Shown: one piece after another, positions 53,707-62,587 of the stretch
Layout of the letters: each line of letters starts with the position of its first letter
How positions within the stretch are numbered: position 1 is the first letter of the stretch
Assembly (NCBI RefSeq): GCF_900102725.1
Contig: NZ_FNJW01000008.1
Span: 1,612,001 to 1,676,000 of the forward strand
DNA: 64,000 bases
Direction: 5' to 3'
DNA from: Carnobacterium viridans
GTDB taxonomy: Bacteria; Bacillota; Bacilli; Lactobacillales; Carnobacteriaceae
Position numbers and translations under genes: made by a program
Notes under the pieces: model-generated
Seen by the model: the letters and a program-made list of their open reading frames with translations, nothing else
What the model was told of the DNA's origin: nothing
The model's database searches: none

Positions 53707-55326
53707 CTATTCTTTCAGTTTTGATCGGACATAAGAATAGTTTCCTAGATATCTTACAAGGTGCTCATTTTGTAAAAGATAGGTTGTATCAAAAAATTTA
53801 TCTAAAAAATAGCGGTCATGTGAAACAGCAATAATCGTTCCTTTAAACTGACTTAAGGCTTCTTCAATCATTTCTTTAGAATCAATATCCAAATGGTTAG
53901 TAGGTTCATCTAATATAAGAACGTTATGATTTAAATGAACGAGCTGTGCCCATCTTAAACGCATTCTTTCCCCACCAGATAGTTGATTCATTTTTTTAAA
54001 GACATCTTGTCCGTAAAATAAAAACTTTGCTAAAATATGCCTAGCTTCACCTTCTGAAACGGAAATTTTATCACGAAACTCTTCAATCACTGTAAATTGA
54101 GAAGACATTTCAAAGGCATGTTGGGAAAGATAGCCGATAGATAGAGAAGAACCTACTTCAACGCTTCCAGTATCCGGTTGGATTTTTCCGAGTAATAGAT
54201 TTAATAAAGTACTTTTCCCAGTTCCGTTTGCCCCAACAATGGCGATACGATCTTGATAGTGAACGTGAAGTTCAAGATTTTCAAATAATTTCTTCTCTCC
54301 ATAGTGTTTACTGACTCCATTTAGCTGAAAAAGATTTTTACTAGAGCGCTTTTTAGTCGTTAATTGGACCTCCATTTTATGTTGTTCAAGAAGTGGTTTT
54401 TTGACTAACTCAATTCTAGCTAAAGCCTTTTCCATATTTTTTGCACGGCGGTGCATTGCATCGCTGGGTGGATTAGAACGGTTTGCCCATTCTTTTAAGC
54501 GTTTGATGGATTCTTTCATTTTTTTTATTTTTTTCTGTTGATCTTGATACTCTTGAAATTCGTTTAATAGTCGTTTCTCTCGTTCCTTAACATAATCAGA
54601 ATAATTCCCAAAATAATAATGTAGTTCTCCTTGTTCGATCTCAACGATTTCTTGTACAACATCATCTAAAAAGTAGCGATCATGTGAAACGATGATGATT
54701 GCTCCATCATAGTTCTTCACGAACTGAGTCAACCATTCAATAGCTAGAATATCTAAATGATTTGTGGGTTCATCCAGCAAAAGTAAATCAGGGTGTTCCA
54801 GTAAAATTTTTGCTAAACCAACTTTTGTTCGTTCTCCGCCACTCAAAGTTTTCCACTCTTCTTCCAGTAGAGCATCAATATGCAAACCACTTGTTACGCG
54901 ACGAATGGAAGCATCTACCTCATATCCGCCAAGTTCTTCAAAATCTTGCTGCAATTGTCCATATTGATCTAAAAGCTTTTCTAAAGGAGCGTTAGGGTCT
55001 GCCATTTTTAAACTGAGTTGCTCCATTTTATTCTCTAAAAGAAAAATATCAGCGAAGCTTTTTGCTAAAATTTTATAGACTAACAAATGATCGTCTTGTT
55101 TTGGAAGTTGAGCAAGCATGCCAACGGTTAAGTTTTTTTGCCAAGAGATCATGCCATTACTAGGTTGCTCAATACCAGCAATAAGCTTGAGTAAGGTTGT
55201 TTTTCCTTCACCATTTTGTCCAATCAAACCAATTTTTTTTGAAGTAGTGATATCTAGACTTAAATCGCTAAAAATCGTGTTAGCTCCATAAGATTGTGTT
55301 ACATTTTTCATATTAAAAAGACTCAT
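53707..55326 (-). CDS. ABC-F ATPase, probable ribosome-protection type
   Basis: 539 residues with two ABC domains and no membrane helices. Walker A: GQNGEGKTT and GANGTGKST. Signatures: LSGGERTKVGL and LSGGERMRLRW. Walker B: LLLLDEPTNHLD and VLILDEPTNHLD. A helical linker lies between the halves (about 240-315). ABC-F proteins act on ribosomes; some give resistance to lincosamides, streptogramins or pleuromutilins. The upstream 27-codon leader and terminator are typical of antibiotic-induced members. Which drug, if any, is not set by the sequence. Confidence 0.93.
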   Translation of the reverse strand: MSLFNMKNVTQSYGANTIFSDLSLDITTSKKIGLIGQNGEGKTTLLKLIAGIEQPSNGMISWQKNLTVGMLAQLPKQDDHLLVYKILAKSFADIFLLENKMEQLSLKMADPNAPLEKLLDQYGQLQQDFEELGGYEVDASIRRVTSGLHIDALLEEEWKTLSGGERTKVGLAKILLEHPDLLLLDEPTNHLDILAIEWLTQFVKNYDGAIIIVSHDRYFLDDVVQEIVEIEQGELHYYFGNYSDYVKEREKRLLNEFQEYQDQQKKIKKMKESIKRLKEWANRSNPPSDAMHRRAKNMEKALARIELVKKPLLEQHKMEVQLTTKKRSSKNLFQLNGVSKHYGEKKLFENLELHVHYQDRIAIVGANGTGKSTLLNLLLGKIQPDTGSVEVGSSLSIGYLSQHAFEMSSQFTVIEEFRDKISVSEGEARHILAKFLFYGQDVFKKMNQLSGGERMRLRWAQLVHLNHNVLILDEPTNHLDIDSKEMIEEALSQFKGTIIAVSHDRYFLDKFFDTTYLLQNEHLVRYLGNYSYVRSKLKE

Positions 55327-55355
55327 TTTTCATTCCTCCGTTTACCGGAAACAGC

Positions 55356-55390
55356 AAAAAAAGAGAGGGAAAAAGACCTCTCTTTTTAGA
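55356..55390 (-). terminator. Attenuator terminator in the ABC-F leader
   Basis: On the minus strand: AAAAAGAGAGG-tctttttcc-CCTCTCTTTTTTT-type hairpin just before the ABC-F start (55326), between the leader ORF and the gene. It would end transcripts unless another fold forms. Confidence 0.8.
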
Positions 55391-55504
55391 AACAACGGTG
55401 TATAAAAAGACTCCTTAAAGAAGTTCCACGTGTCGTAAAAAGATGCTTTTTCTGGCTTTTCCATTTTAATTTAGTTAAAAAAGGGCATACTTCACCAATT
55501 TTTA

Positions 55505-55588
55505 CTAAAAAGCGGAAAATTCGGCACGGATAACATACAAAAATACTATTTCTTTATTTGTTATCACGTTCCAACCAGTCATTAACAT
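55505..55588 (-). CDS. 27-residue leader peptide of the ABC-F gene
   Basis: ATG at 55588, 5 bases after GGAGGTG, then 27 codons (MLMTGWNVITNKEIVF...RAEFSAF) and TAG. It precedes the attenuator and the ABC-F gene. The strong ribosome site, short length and position match leader ORFs where a drug-stalled ribosome prevents the terminator from folding. The peptide has no known homologue that I can name. Confidence 0.7.
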   Translation of the reverse strand: MLMTGWNVITNKEIVFLYVIRAEFSAF

Positions 55589-55801
55589 CTCTTCACCTCC
55601 TTAAATTCTAATCATTTATTCATTATAGTATACTATAGAATTGGCATTAGTAAAAGAAGTTGTGAAAAATTAACTTAATAATGATAAAACCAATAGAAAA
55701 CTAGTTTTTATTTTTTTGCTACTAGGTAAATCTTTGTGAATTTTGGTATCGATTGTTTGTAAAAAACAGGTATAATAGGAAAAAAAGGAGGAGTAGAGAG
55801 A

Positions 55802-58150
55802 ATGAAAAGAGAAAGTACAGCAGACTATGACATAAAAATGGAAAATGTCCGTTATTCTGCTCCTCAACGGTATTATGGAACAAGAATCTTATTTGTTATT
55901 AAAGGATCTGCAACCATTTCATTTGGAGGACGTAATTTTGAAATGGAAGAAAATGATATTTTAATTGTTAATCGTACCAATAACTATTCCGTAATGGGAA
56001 GTGAAGATAATTGCATTATTTCACTAAGCATTTCTAGTCATTTTTTTGTGACTCATTATAAGGAATACTTTCATTACAATTTTTTCTGTTTTTCAAAGGA
56101 ATTAGATCCTGGCAGAGAAGGAATGATTGCTCAATTAAGACGATGGTTATCTGAAATCATGATTGCAGATTCTAGAAAAGATGAGAGCAATACGCTAGAA
56201 ATTCGAAGCAACTTGTATCAGATTATGTTACTGATGACTCGCTTTTTTAAAAAAGAAGCTCCACATTGGAAAGGTGTAGATACAAGTGATGAACGGATCG
56301 CACGAATTATTCAATTAATTGAACAGAGGTATGCAGAACCGTTGACGCTTTCTGAGTTAGCAGAACATGAAAATCTATCTTCTTCTTATCTATCTCGTTA
56401 TTTTAAGCAAATGACAGGTATGGGATTTTTAAATTACCTAAATCAAGTTCGTCTAAAACATAGCCTAGACGACTTATTGTATACTTCGGATAATTTATTT
56501 CAAATAGCGATGAAAAATGGTTTCTCGACTGCAAAAAACTACACAGTTGTTTTTAAAACGATTTATAATCAAACACCTGCTCAATATAGAAAAGAACACC
56601 AACATGAACAATTAGAACAGCATGAAGCGTTGATTAATACAGTTGAAGCTCACACCGTTCTTGATTCTCCCGCTATTTTAGATAGACTGGCTAGTTATTT
56701 AGATGAAGGAATAGATCAAAGTTATACGATAGATGAAGAACACCTTGAAGAACGTAGAATTGTTCTAAATAGTGAAGGTGAGCAAGAGTTAAAACATGAA
56801 AAGCACATCATATTTATTGGTGAATTAAAGGAACTACTAAATGAAAATGTTAAAAGACAGTTGATTTTAATAAAAAAACAAATGCGTGTAGACTTTGTAG
56901 GAATCCAAAAACTCTTTGAAGAGACCATACCCTTAACTGAAACGGATCTATCTGAAGGGGCAAATAATTCAACTATATATGCGAATTCTGATATTGTCCT
57001 ACAGTTTTTAAAAGAACAAGGAATCCATTTATTCTTAAAATTAGAGTATAAGCAAATTAGTCAGAACGAAGAGTATTACTTTAAAAAGATTGATCAATTC
57101 ATTCAGCATGCTTTGCAAGGTTTTGGGCGTGATTTTGTAGAAAAATGGCAAATTCTATTTTATAGTAAAGAAGATTCATCAATAGAATCAACGGAGTTAG
57201 AACGCGTTTATTTAAAAGTTTGGCAAGTGATCAAAAATAAATCTAGCAAAATGAAAGTGGGAGCATTTTTCCCATTTGATGAACAAAAAGAAGAGCTTCC
57301 AGAAAATCAACAATGGCAAATCGAGCATGCAAATAAAATTGAATTTATCGGTTATGAAGCAGATCAAAACGACGTTATTAATTTTCATGATATTAATGTA
57401 GAAGAGTTTTCTAAGAGTCATCGTTACATTATCGATAAAACGAAAAAAATTAAATCATTTATGCAGCAAAAGCAAATCGATCGACCAATGTTTTTGACTA
57501 ACTGGAACATGTTATCTGGAAATACTCGATATATCAATGGGAATTTCTTTAGAGGAGCGCTAATTTTAAAAAAGGTTTTAGAATTAGAAAATGACGTAGC
57601 AGGAATCGGTTTCTGGATCAATAGTGAAATTCATGAGCGATTACAAGATTGTTCTAATAATCTAATCGATAGTTTAGATTTGTTTCATTTCTTTAATGAA
57701 AAAAGACCGACCTTTTATACTATGCGTTTTAAAGAAAGATTAAGAGGAATGGTCACTGCACGGGGATCAGACTATCTAATGACTGAAAATGAAGACGGCT
57801 ATCAACTGATTATTTTCAATGAGCGACAATTTAGTCCCCGTTACTCAATTGATGAACTATTTGTAAAAAATCGAAGCAAAGAATTACACATTCATCTCAA
57901 AGGGATTAAGCCAGGTAATTATCAAATCCGTACGTTTAAATTCGATCGAGATAACGGAGGTTTATACTCTAAGTGGTGGAATCTGAATAGTAAGTACGGT
58001 ATTGATCATGAAATGATGGATCATATTGTTCAATCTCTTAGTCCAGCACTGGATATCAAAGATGAATATTTAAATGAAGAATGGTCTTTTTATTCTTTAC
58101 TAACAACTAACGCGATTCACTTTATTGAGTTCCGTAAGGCCATTGAATAA
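55802..58150 (+). CDS. Large AraC-family regulator with GH39-like C-terminal domain
   Basis: 782 residues; AAGGAGGAG precedes the ATG. An N-terminal cupin-like region (about 20-90) and two HTH units (LTLSELAEHENLSSSYLSRYFKQ near 180-200; NLFQIAMKNGFSTAKNYTVVFK near 230-255) are followed by about 500 residues resembling a GH39-type TIM barrel (MFLTNWNMLSGNTRYINGNFF; WINSEIHERL). Similar HTH-GH39 fusions occur in Enterococcus and Listeria. The barrel probably senses a sugar or has lost catalysis. No sugar gene is next to it, so the target is unknown. Confidence 0.82.
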   Translation: MKRESTADYDIKMENVRYSAPQRYYGTRILFVIKGSATISFGGRNFEMEENDILIVNRTNNYSVMGSEDNCIISLSISSHFFVTHYKEYFHYNFFCFSKELDPGREGMIAQLRRWLSEIMIADSRKDESNTLEIRSNLYQIMLLMTRFFKKEAPHWKGVDTSDERIARIIQLIEQRYAEPLTLSELAEHENLSSSYLSRYFKQMTGMGFLNYLNQVRLKHSLDDLLYTSDNLFQIAMKNGFSTAKNYTVVFKTIYNQTPAQYRKEHQHEQLEQHEALINTVEAHTVLDSPAILDRLASYLDEGIDQSYTIDEEHLEERRIVLNSEGEQELKHEKHIIFIGELKELLNENVKRQLILIKKQMRVDFVGIQKLFEETIPLTETDLSEGANNSTIYANSDIVLQFLKEQGIHLFLKLEYKQISQNEEYYFKKIDQFIQHALQGFGRDFVEKWQILFYSKEDSSIESTELERVYLKVWQVIKNKSSKMKVGAFFPFDEQKEELPENQQWQIEHANKIEFIGYEADQNDVINFHDINVEEFSKSHRYIIDKTKKIKSFMQQKQIDRPMFLTNWNMLSGNTRYINGNFFRGALILKKVLELENDVAGIGFWINSEIHERLQDCSNNLIDSLDLFHFFNEKRPTFYTMRFKERLRGMVTARGSDYLMTENEDGYQLIIFNERQFSPRYSIDELFVKNRSKELHIHLKGIKPGNYQIRTFKFDRDNGGLYSKWWNLNSKYGIDHEMMDHIVQSLSPALDIKDEYLNEEWSFYSLLTTNAIHFIEFRKAIE

Positions 58151-58215
58151 GTGAACGAGATTACTTTACAAAGTACAACCCAATGGCTATACTGTAATTT
58201 GGTAGGAGGTAGACC

Positions 58216-58473
58216 ATGAAAAAAATAATTATTGCTAGCATTAAAGGCTATCAAAAAGGCATTTCTCCTTTATTTCAACCAAGTTGCCGCTATTATCCAA
58301 CCTGCTCGCAGTATGCAATCGAAGCGATTGAGAAACACGGTGCAATCAAAGGTACAGTAATGGGAACAGCTCGCATTTTAAGGTGTCACCCTTTTATTAA
58401 AGGCGGATATGATCCGGTCCCGAAAAAATTCACGTTAAGAAAAAATAGAGAAATTAAAACGATAAAAAATTAA
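58216..58473 (+). CDS. yidD: YidD, membrane protein insertion efficiency factor
   Basis: 85 residues; AGGAGG precedes the [41 protein letters not shown] and [14 protein letters not shown] are the YidD signature. It is a small membrane-attached protein that helps YidC-type insertion. Lone gene with its own terminator. Confidence 0.97.
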   Translation: MKKIIIASIKGYQKGISPLFQPSCRYYPTCSQYAIEAIEKHGAIKGTVMGTARILRCHPFIKGGYDPVPKKFTLRKNREIKTIKN

Positions 58474-58475
58474 CG

Positions 58476-58511
58476 ATAAGCTGACAAATTTACTATTTGT
58501 CAGCTTATTTA
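58476..58511 (+). terminator. Terminator after yidD
   Basis: ATAAGCTGACAAAT / ATTTGTCAGCTTAT then TTAAT. Confidence 0.85.
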
Positions 58512-58589
58512 ATGCGTTCAAATCGTTTGTTTAAAAGTAGAGAAGAAGCAAACTATTTTAAGGCTTTTCATAAAAAGGTATGAATAACT

Positions 58590-58618
58590 TTGACAAACTT
58601 TTTAATATAGTGTAAATT
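58590..58618 (+). promoter_or_regulatory. Promoter of guaC
   Basis: TTGACA (58590-58595), 17-base spacer, TAAATT (58613-58618). A 5' leader of about 115 bases follows, with a GTTCG at 58659 and a CGAAT at 58692 that only weakly resemble PurR boxes. Confidence 0.75.
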
Positions 58619-58739
58619 GTCTTAGGGACGAAATATGAATAAAACATAAAGAAATAATGTTCGTGTTTTTGATTACCTATAAAAAAAATAACGAATAGCC
58701 TAAAAAATAGCGTCATAACAGAAAGAGGTTAAGGGAAAA

Positions 58740-59714
58740 ATGAAAGTATTTGACTATGAAGATGTTCAACTTATTCCTAATAAAAGTATTGTAAGCAGCA
58801 GATCAGAATGTGATACAACAATTGAATTTGGCGGTAGAACATTTAATTTGCCAGTCGTACCGGCTAATATGCAAACGGTTATTGATGAAACATTAGCTAT
58901 TTGGTTAGCAGAAAATAACTTTTTCTATGTGATGCACCGTTTTGATGAAGAAGACAGAATCCCTTTTATCCAACGAATGAATGAAAAAGGACTATATTCT
59001 TCGATTAGTGTAGGCGTAAAAGCAGCAGAATACACATTTATTGAAACTTTAGCAAAAGAAAATTTAGTACCAGAATACATTACGATCGATATTGCTCATG
59101 GACACTCTGACTTAGTGATTAATATGATTCACCATATCAAGAAGTACTTACCCGGAACATTTTTGATTGCAGGGAATGTTGGTACTCCAGAAGCTGTTCG
59201 CGAATTAGAAAATGCTGGGGCTGATGCGACTAAAGTAGGTATTGGACCAGGAAAAGTATGTATCACAAAACTAAAAACAGGATTTGGTACTGGTGGCTGG
59301 CAATTAGCTGCATTGCGTTTATGTGCTAAAGCTGCAAGAAAGCCATTGATTGCTGATGGAGGAGTACGAGATCACGGCGATATCGCTAAATCGATTCGTT
59401 TCGGAGCATCTATGGTCATGATGGGTTCTTTATTCTCTGGACATGATCAATCTCCAGGAGAAACGATTGAAAAAGATGGCAAAATGTACAAAGAATACTT
59501 TGGTAGTGCATCAGAATACCAAAAAGGTGAACATAAGAACGTTGAAGGCAAGAAAATTCTTGTAGAATACAAAGGCGATATCGCTGAAACATTATTGGAA
59601 ATGAAACAAGATTTACAATCATCTATTTCATATGCTGGTGGAAATGACGTAGAGTCGATTCGCAAAGTTGACTATGTTATTGTTAAAAATTCAATATTTA
59701 ACGGAGATCGTTAG
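58740..59714 (+). CDS. guaC: GMP reductase
   Basis: 324 residues, the length of the class found in Firmicutes. [25 protein letters not shown], then [13 protein letters not shown] and the catalytic Cys174 in [25 protein letters not shown] define GMP reductase of the IMPDH fold without a CBS insert. It reduces GMP to IMP with NADPH for purine salvage. AAAGAGGTT lies upstream of the ATG. Confidence 0.97.
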   Translation: MKVFDYEDVQLIPNKSIVSSRSECDTTIEFGGRTFNLPVVPANMQTVIDETLAIWLAENNFFYVMHRFDEEDRIPFIQRMNEKGLYSSISVGVKAAEYTFIETLAKENLVPEYITIDIAHGHSDLVINMIHHIKKYLPGTFLIAGNVGTPEAVRELENAGADATKVGIGPGKVCITKLKTGFGTGGWQLAALRLCAKAARKPLIADGGVRDHGDIAKSIRFGASMVMMGSLFSGHDQSPGETIEKDGKMYKEYFGSASEYQKGEHKNVEGKKILVEYKGDIAETLLEMKQDLQSSISYAGGNDVESIRKVDYVIVKNSIFNGDR

Positions 59715-59718
59715 ATAA

Positions 59719-59752
59719 AAGAGAAAAGGTCCTGTAAAGGATCTTTTTTTGC
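59719..59752 (+). terminator. Terminator after guaC
   Basis: GAAAAGGTCC / GGATCTTTTTTT. Confidence 0.85.
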
Positions 59753-59830
59753 TGTGATGCAAATGATTTGTATCCTCTGGTTTCTTTGTTACACTTAACG
59801 GGTAAACTGAAATGAGAGGGGTTATGAGTC

Positions 59831-60478
59831 ATGAAAGTATTAGTAGTAGGTGCAAATGGACAAATTGGTAAAATGATCGTAGATAAATTACAGGATAGTG
59901 ACAAGCATTCAGTACGAGCAATGGTCCGAAAACCAGAACAAGCTAATGCATTAGACATGAAAGATGTTGAAGCGTGTTTAACGGATTTAGAAGGACCAAT
60001 TGAAGCGATTCAAAAAGCTCTTGAAGGTATGGATGCGGTGGTTTTCTCTGCTGGTTCAGGTGGGAAAACGGGATACGACAAAACGATGTCCATTGATTTA
60101 GATGGAGCTGTGAAAGTTATGGATGCAGCAAAAGAAGTTGGTATCGATCGTTTTATTATGGTCAGTGCAATGAACTCAGATGATCGTGCAGCTTGGGATA
60201 ATGAAGAAATGAAGCCTTACAATATTGCTAAGTATTATGCCGATCGCTGCTTGAAACAAAGTGGATTGACTTACACAATTTTACGTCCAGGTTTGTTAAA
60301 AAATGATCCAGCTACAGGGAAAATCGAAGTAGCGGAGAACTTGCCAGGTGGCGCCATCTCTCGTGAAGACGTGGCAGAAGTGGTAGTTGCAAGTTTAGAT
60401 AATGAATCAACTTTTAATAAAGCCTTTGATCTTTTAAATGGTGATTCGCCAATCGATGAAGCATTAAAAAATCTATAA
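59831..60478 (+). CDS. Atypical SDR, NAD(P)-binding protein (YhfK-like)
   Basis: 215 residues. The nucleotide loop is VVGANGQIGKMIV. PYNIAKYYADRCLKQSGLTYTILRPGLL contains the Tyr...Lys-like catalytic segment and the RPG motif of atypical SDRs (NmrA/YhfK type). Substrate unknown; some relatives sense redox state. Monocistronic. Confidence 0.92.
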   Translation: MKVLVVGANGQIGKMIVDKLQDSDKHSVRAMVRKPEQANALDMKDVEACLTDLEGPIEAIQKALEGMDAVVFSAGSGGKTGYDKTMSIDLDGAVKVMDAAKEVGIDRFIMVSAMNSDDRAAWDNEEMKPYNIAKYYADRCLKQSGLTYTILRPGLLKNDPATGKIEVAENLPGGAISREDVAEVVVASLDNESTFNKAFDLLNGDSPIDEALKNL

Positions 60479-60493
60479 GACTGTTAACTAACT

Positions 60494-60541
60494 AAAAAGC
60501 TTCAAGGTCTCTCAATAGAAGAGACCTTGAAGCTTTTTTTA
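60494..60541 (+). terminator. Terminator after the SDR gene
   Basis: AAAAAGCTTCAAGGTCTCT / AGAGACCTTGAAGCTTTTT, a near-perfect 18-bp stem, with flanking A and T. Confidence 0.95.
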
Positions 60542-60629
60542 TAGATTCTTTTACAAATTTTAGAACATAGCGTCCAAAACAGACTCAAAAAACGTTATTT
60601 TACAAGTAGTCCTACAATGAAATAACCTT

Positions 60630-60780
60630 TAATGGAAGAGTGAAGCAGAAAAGTAGTCCAACTCTTCCGTGAAACGACTCTTCATGGATAAGTTGTGTCC
60701 AAAAAGTTGTTCACTCATCCATGAAACAGTCCTTCATGGATGAGTTGCACCAAAAAAGTTCGTCACTCCTCCATGAACAG
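60630..60780. repeat. 52-bp hairpin repeat array between the SDR and ADH genes
   Basis: Three units start near 60632, 60683 and 60735. Each is a hairpin such as CATGGATAAGT / ACTCATCCATG around an 18-19 base loop containing CAAAAAGTT, joined by GAAACGACTC-type linkers. Arm changes are partly compensatory between units (GGAAGAGT/ACTCTTCC; CATGGATGAGT/ACTCCTCCATG). Confidence 0.75.
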
Positions 60781-60839
60781 AATAAAATGAGCATTTGCAT
60801 AAACTAGAACGCTTATTTTACGTTTCTCATCTTACTTTT

Positions 60840-61988
60840 CTAAACCATTCCTGGTTTTAGGATGACTTTTATATTTTGATCTGCTTTTTTATCAAAAATG
60901 TCATAAGCTTGTGCAGCTTGCTCCAACGGCATCGTGTGTGTAATGATGTCTGTCGGATCAAAAACGTTTTTCTCAATCATGTCATACAATTTTGGCATAA
61001 GGTGAATAACAGGCGCTTGCCCTGTTTTTAGAATAACATTTCGGTTAAAGAAATCATTTATTGGGAAACTAGCAGAAGGAGTCATATACACTCCAGTAAC
61101 TTGAACCGTACCAAACTTCTTAACACTTTCTGAAGCTGTAACAAGCGGACTAATTGTTCCACTTTGTACGCTTAAAAGAGTCTTAGCTTTTTCTCTGGTA
61201 GGAGTCACTCCGTCCATCCCTACGCAATCAATAACGACATCTGCTCCACCATTAGTGGTGTCATAAAGAAATTTTCCAACTTCAGTAACGTCTTTAAAAT
61301 TAACGGTTTCAACATTATTGGTTTTTTGAGCATGATCTAAACGGTGTTTTACATTATCAACTGCAATAACTCGTTTAGCACCTTTCATTTTAGCAAATTT
61401 TTGAGCAAAAAGCCCAACTGGACCAGAGCCAAGAATGATAACGGTATCGCCTTCTTTAACACCGCTACTTTCTACACTCCAGTAAGCAGTAGGAACAATA
61501 TCGGATAAGAAAAGTACTTTTTCATCTGGTAAATCATTTTCTGGAACAATAAAAGAGGTGAAATCAGCAAAAGGTACACGTAAGAACTCTGCCTGGCCTC
61601 CTGGATAGTTGCCGTGCATTTTACCAAAACCAAATAGCCCACCATTATCAAAAGCAGGATTTGGATTGGAGTTGTCACATTGACTTTCCATTTCGTGTGT
61701 ACAGAAATGACATTCGCCACATCCGATGTTAAATGGAATAACCACACGATCGCCTTTTTTTACTTTTTTAACGCCAGGACCGACTTCTTCAACAATTCCC
61801 ATTGGTTCGTGACCTACTACATAATCTTCTTCCATTACCGGTTTTCCATTATGATACAAATGTAAATCAGAACCGCAAATAGCCGTTGCTGTAATGCGGA
61901 CAATCATATCAGTAGGTTCTTGAATCGTTGGATCTGGAACATTTCGAACTTCCATTTTTTCATTTCCTTGCCATGTTACTGCACGCAT
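60840..61988 (-). CDS. Zinc-dependent alcohol dehydrogenase (formaldehyde dehydrogenase-like)
   Basis: 382 residues; AAAGGAG precedes the ATG. Catalytic zinc ligands are in AICGSDLHLYH, VGHEPMG and later; the structural zinc set is CGECHFCTHEMESQC. The Rossmann loop is LGSGPVGLFAQ. Residues 280-310 and the length fit the glutathione-independent formaldehyde dehydrogenase/sorbitol-type MDR group. Substrate not certain. Monocistronic. Confidence 0.93.
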   Translation of the reverse strand: MRAVTWQGNEKMEVRNVPDPTIQEPTDMIVRITATAICGSDLHLYHNGKPVMEEDYVVGHEPMGIVEEVGPGVKKVKKGDRVVIPFNIGCGECHFCTHEMESQCDNSNPNPAFDNGGLFGFGKMHGNYPGGQAEFLRVPFADFTSFIVPENDLPDEKVLFLSDIVPTAYWSVESSGVKEGDTVIILGSGPVGLFAQKFAKMKGAKRVIAVDNVKHRLDHAQKTNNVETVNFKDVTEVGKFLYDTTNGGADVVIDCVGMDGVTPTREKAKTLLSVQSGTISPLVTASESVKKFGTVQVTGVYMTPSASFPINDFFNRNVILKTGQAPVIHLMPKLYDMIEKNVFDPTDIITHTMPLEQAAQAYDIFDKKADQNIKVILKPGMV

Positions 61989-62069
61989 AAAATCGCTCCT
62001 TTATTTTGTATTTAACACCTAAATTCTAGCACTGTCAGTGAAAATAGTACAATGATATCGCTTAACTTA

Positions 62070-62470
62070 TTGATGTTAGAATGCAAAAAAAAAGACTCTT
62101 CTTCAGATGGTGTTGATAGAAGAAAATAAAATTTCTTCTGGAATAGACTGTTTTGCTTGTGGAGAGCCATTGAATCCAATGCAAGCTACAAGCAAAACCT
62201 ATTCCTCCAGAAATATCCTGTAACCAATTTAACTGGTTCTTCATTTTCTGGCTTTGATAAAGAAATTTCCTCCGGATTACGGGATAGCTTGCGGAGAGCA
62301 ATGGGACCATTTTGAGCCGAAGAACGCGTCTCAAAACTTGCAAGCGTCAAACTTAACGTAGCGGCTAAAGCCGAACGATAAGTAATTCTCAATGCATCCT
62401 CTTTCATGGCTGCAAGCTCCTCCTATTCCTCCGAAAATTTCTGGAATGTGTTAAAAAAAACTCAATTAAT
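62070..62470 (-). ncRNA. Highly structured non-coding RNA candidate of about 400 nt
   Basis: No convincing protein gene lies in this stretch, and its base content differs from the flanks. Read on the minus strand it has a long stem-loop (arms 62214-62188 and 62160-62131, with an inner CATTG/CAATG hairpin), a two-part stem (GCAAGC/GCTTGC at 62345-62340 and 62292-62287 enclosing CTCAAAA/TTTTGAG), GGCTTTAGCC, and AACCA/TGGTT near 62230. A T run after a TTCTTC / GAAGAA hairpin near 62080-62120 could be its terminator. Small ORFs in it look incidental. No known RNA family was recognised. Confidence 0.5.
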
Positions 62471-62533
62471 TACTGACCAACGTCAAATGTTGCTGAACCA
62501 TTTAACTAAGCTATCAACACTAAGAAGTATAGA

Positions 62534-62582
62534 GCTTAAATAGAGCTTTAATTACTAAGGACCTAGCAAATAAAGCTCTTAC
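62534..62582 (-). terminator. Possible terminator after tyrS
   Basis: Stem AGAGCTTTAT / ATTAAAGCTCT on the minus strand, weak T tract. Confidence 0.4.
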
Positions 62583-62587
62583 TACTT

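Noticed and set aside
58655-58700. PurR boxes upstream of guaC
   Set aside because: Only partial matches (GTTCG and CGAAT) with unusual spacing; not enough to call an operator.
62062-62407. Two overlapping minus-strand ORFs (93 and 73 residues), one with a GGIGxACS-like pattern
   Set aside because: I considered bacteriocin precursors, but the pattern comes from stem arms repeated in other frames, there are no immunity or transport genes, and strong base pairing explains the region better.
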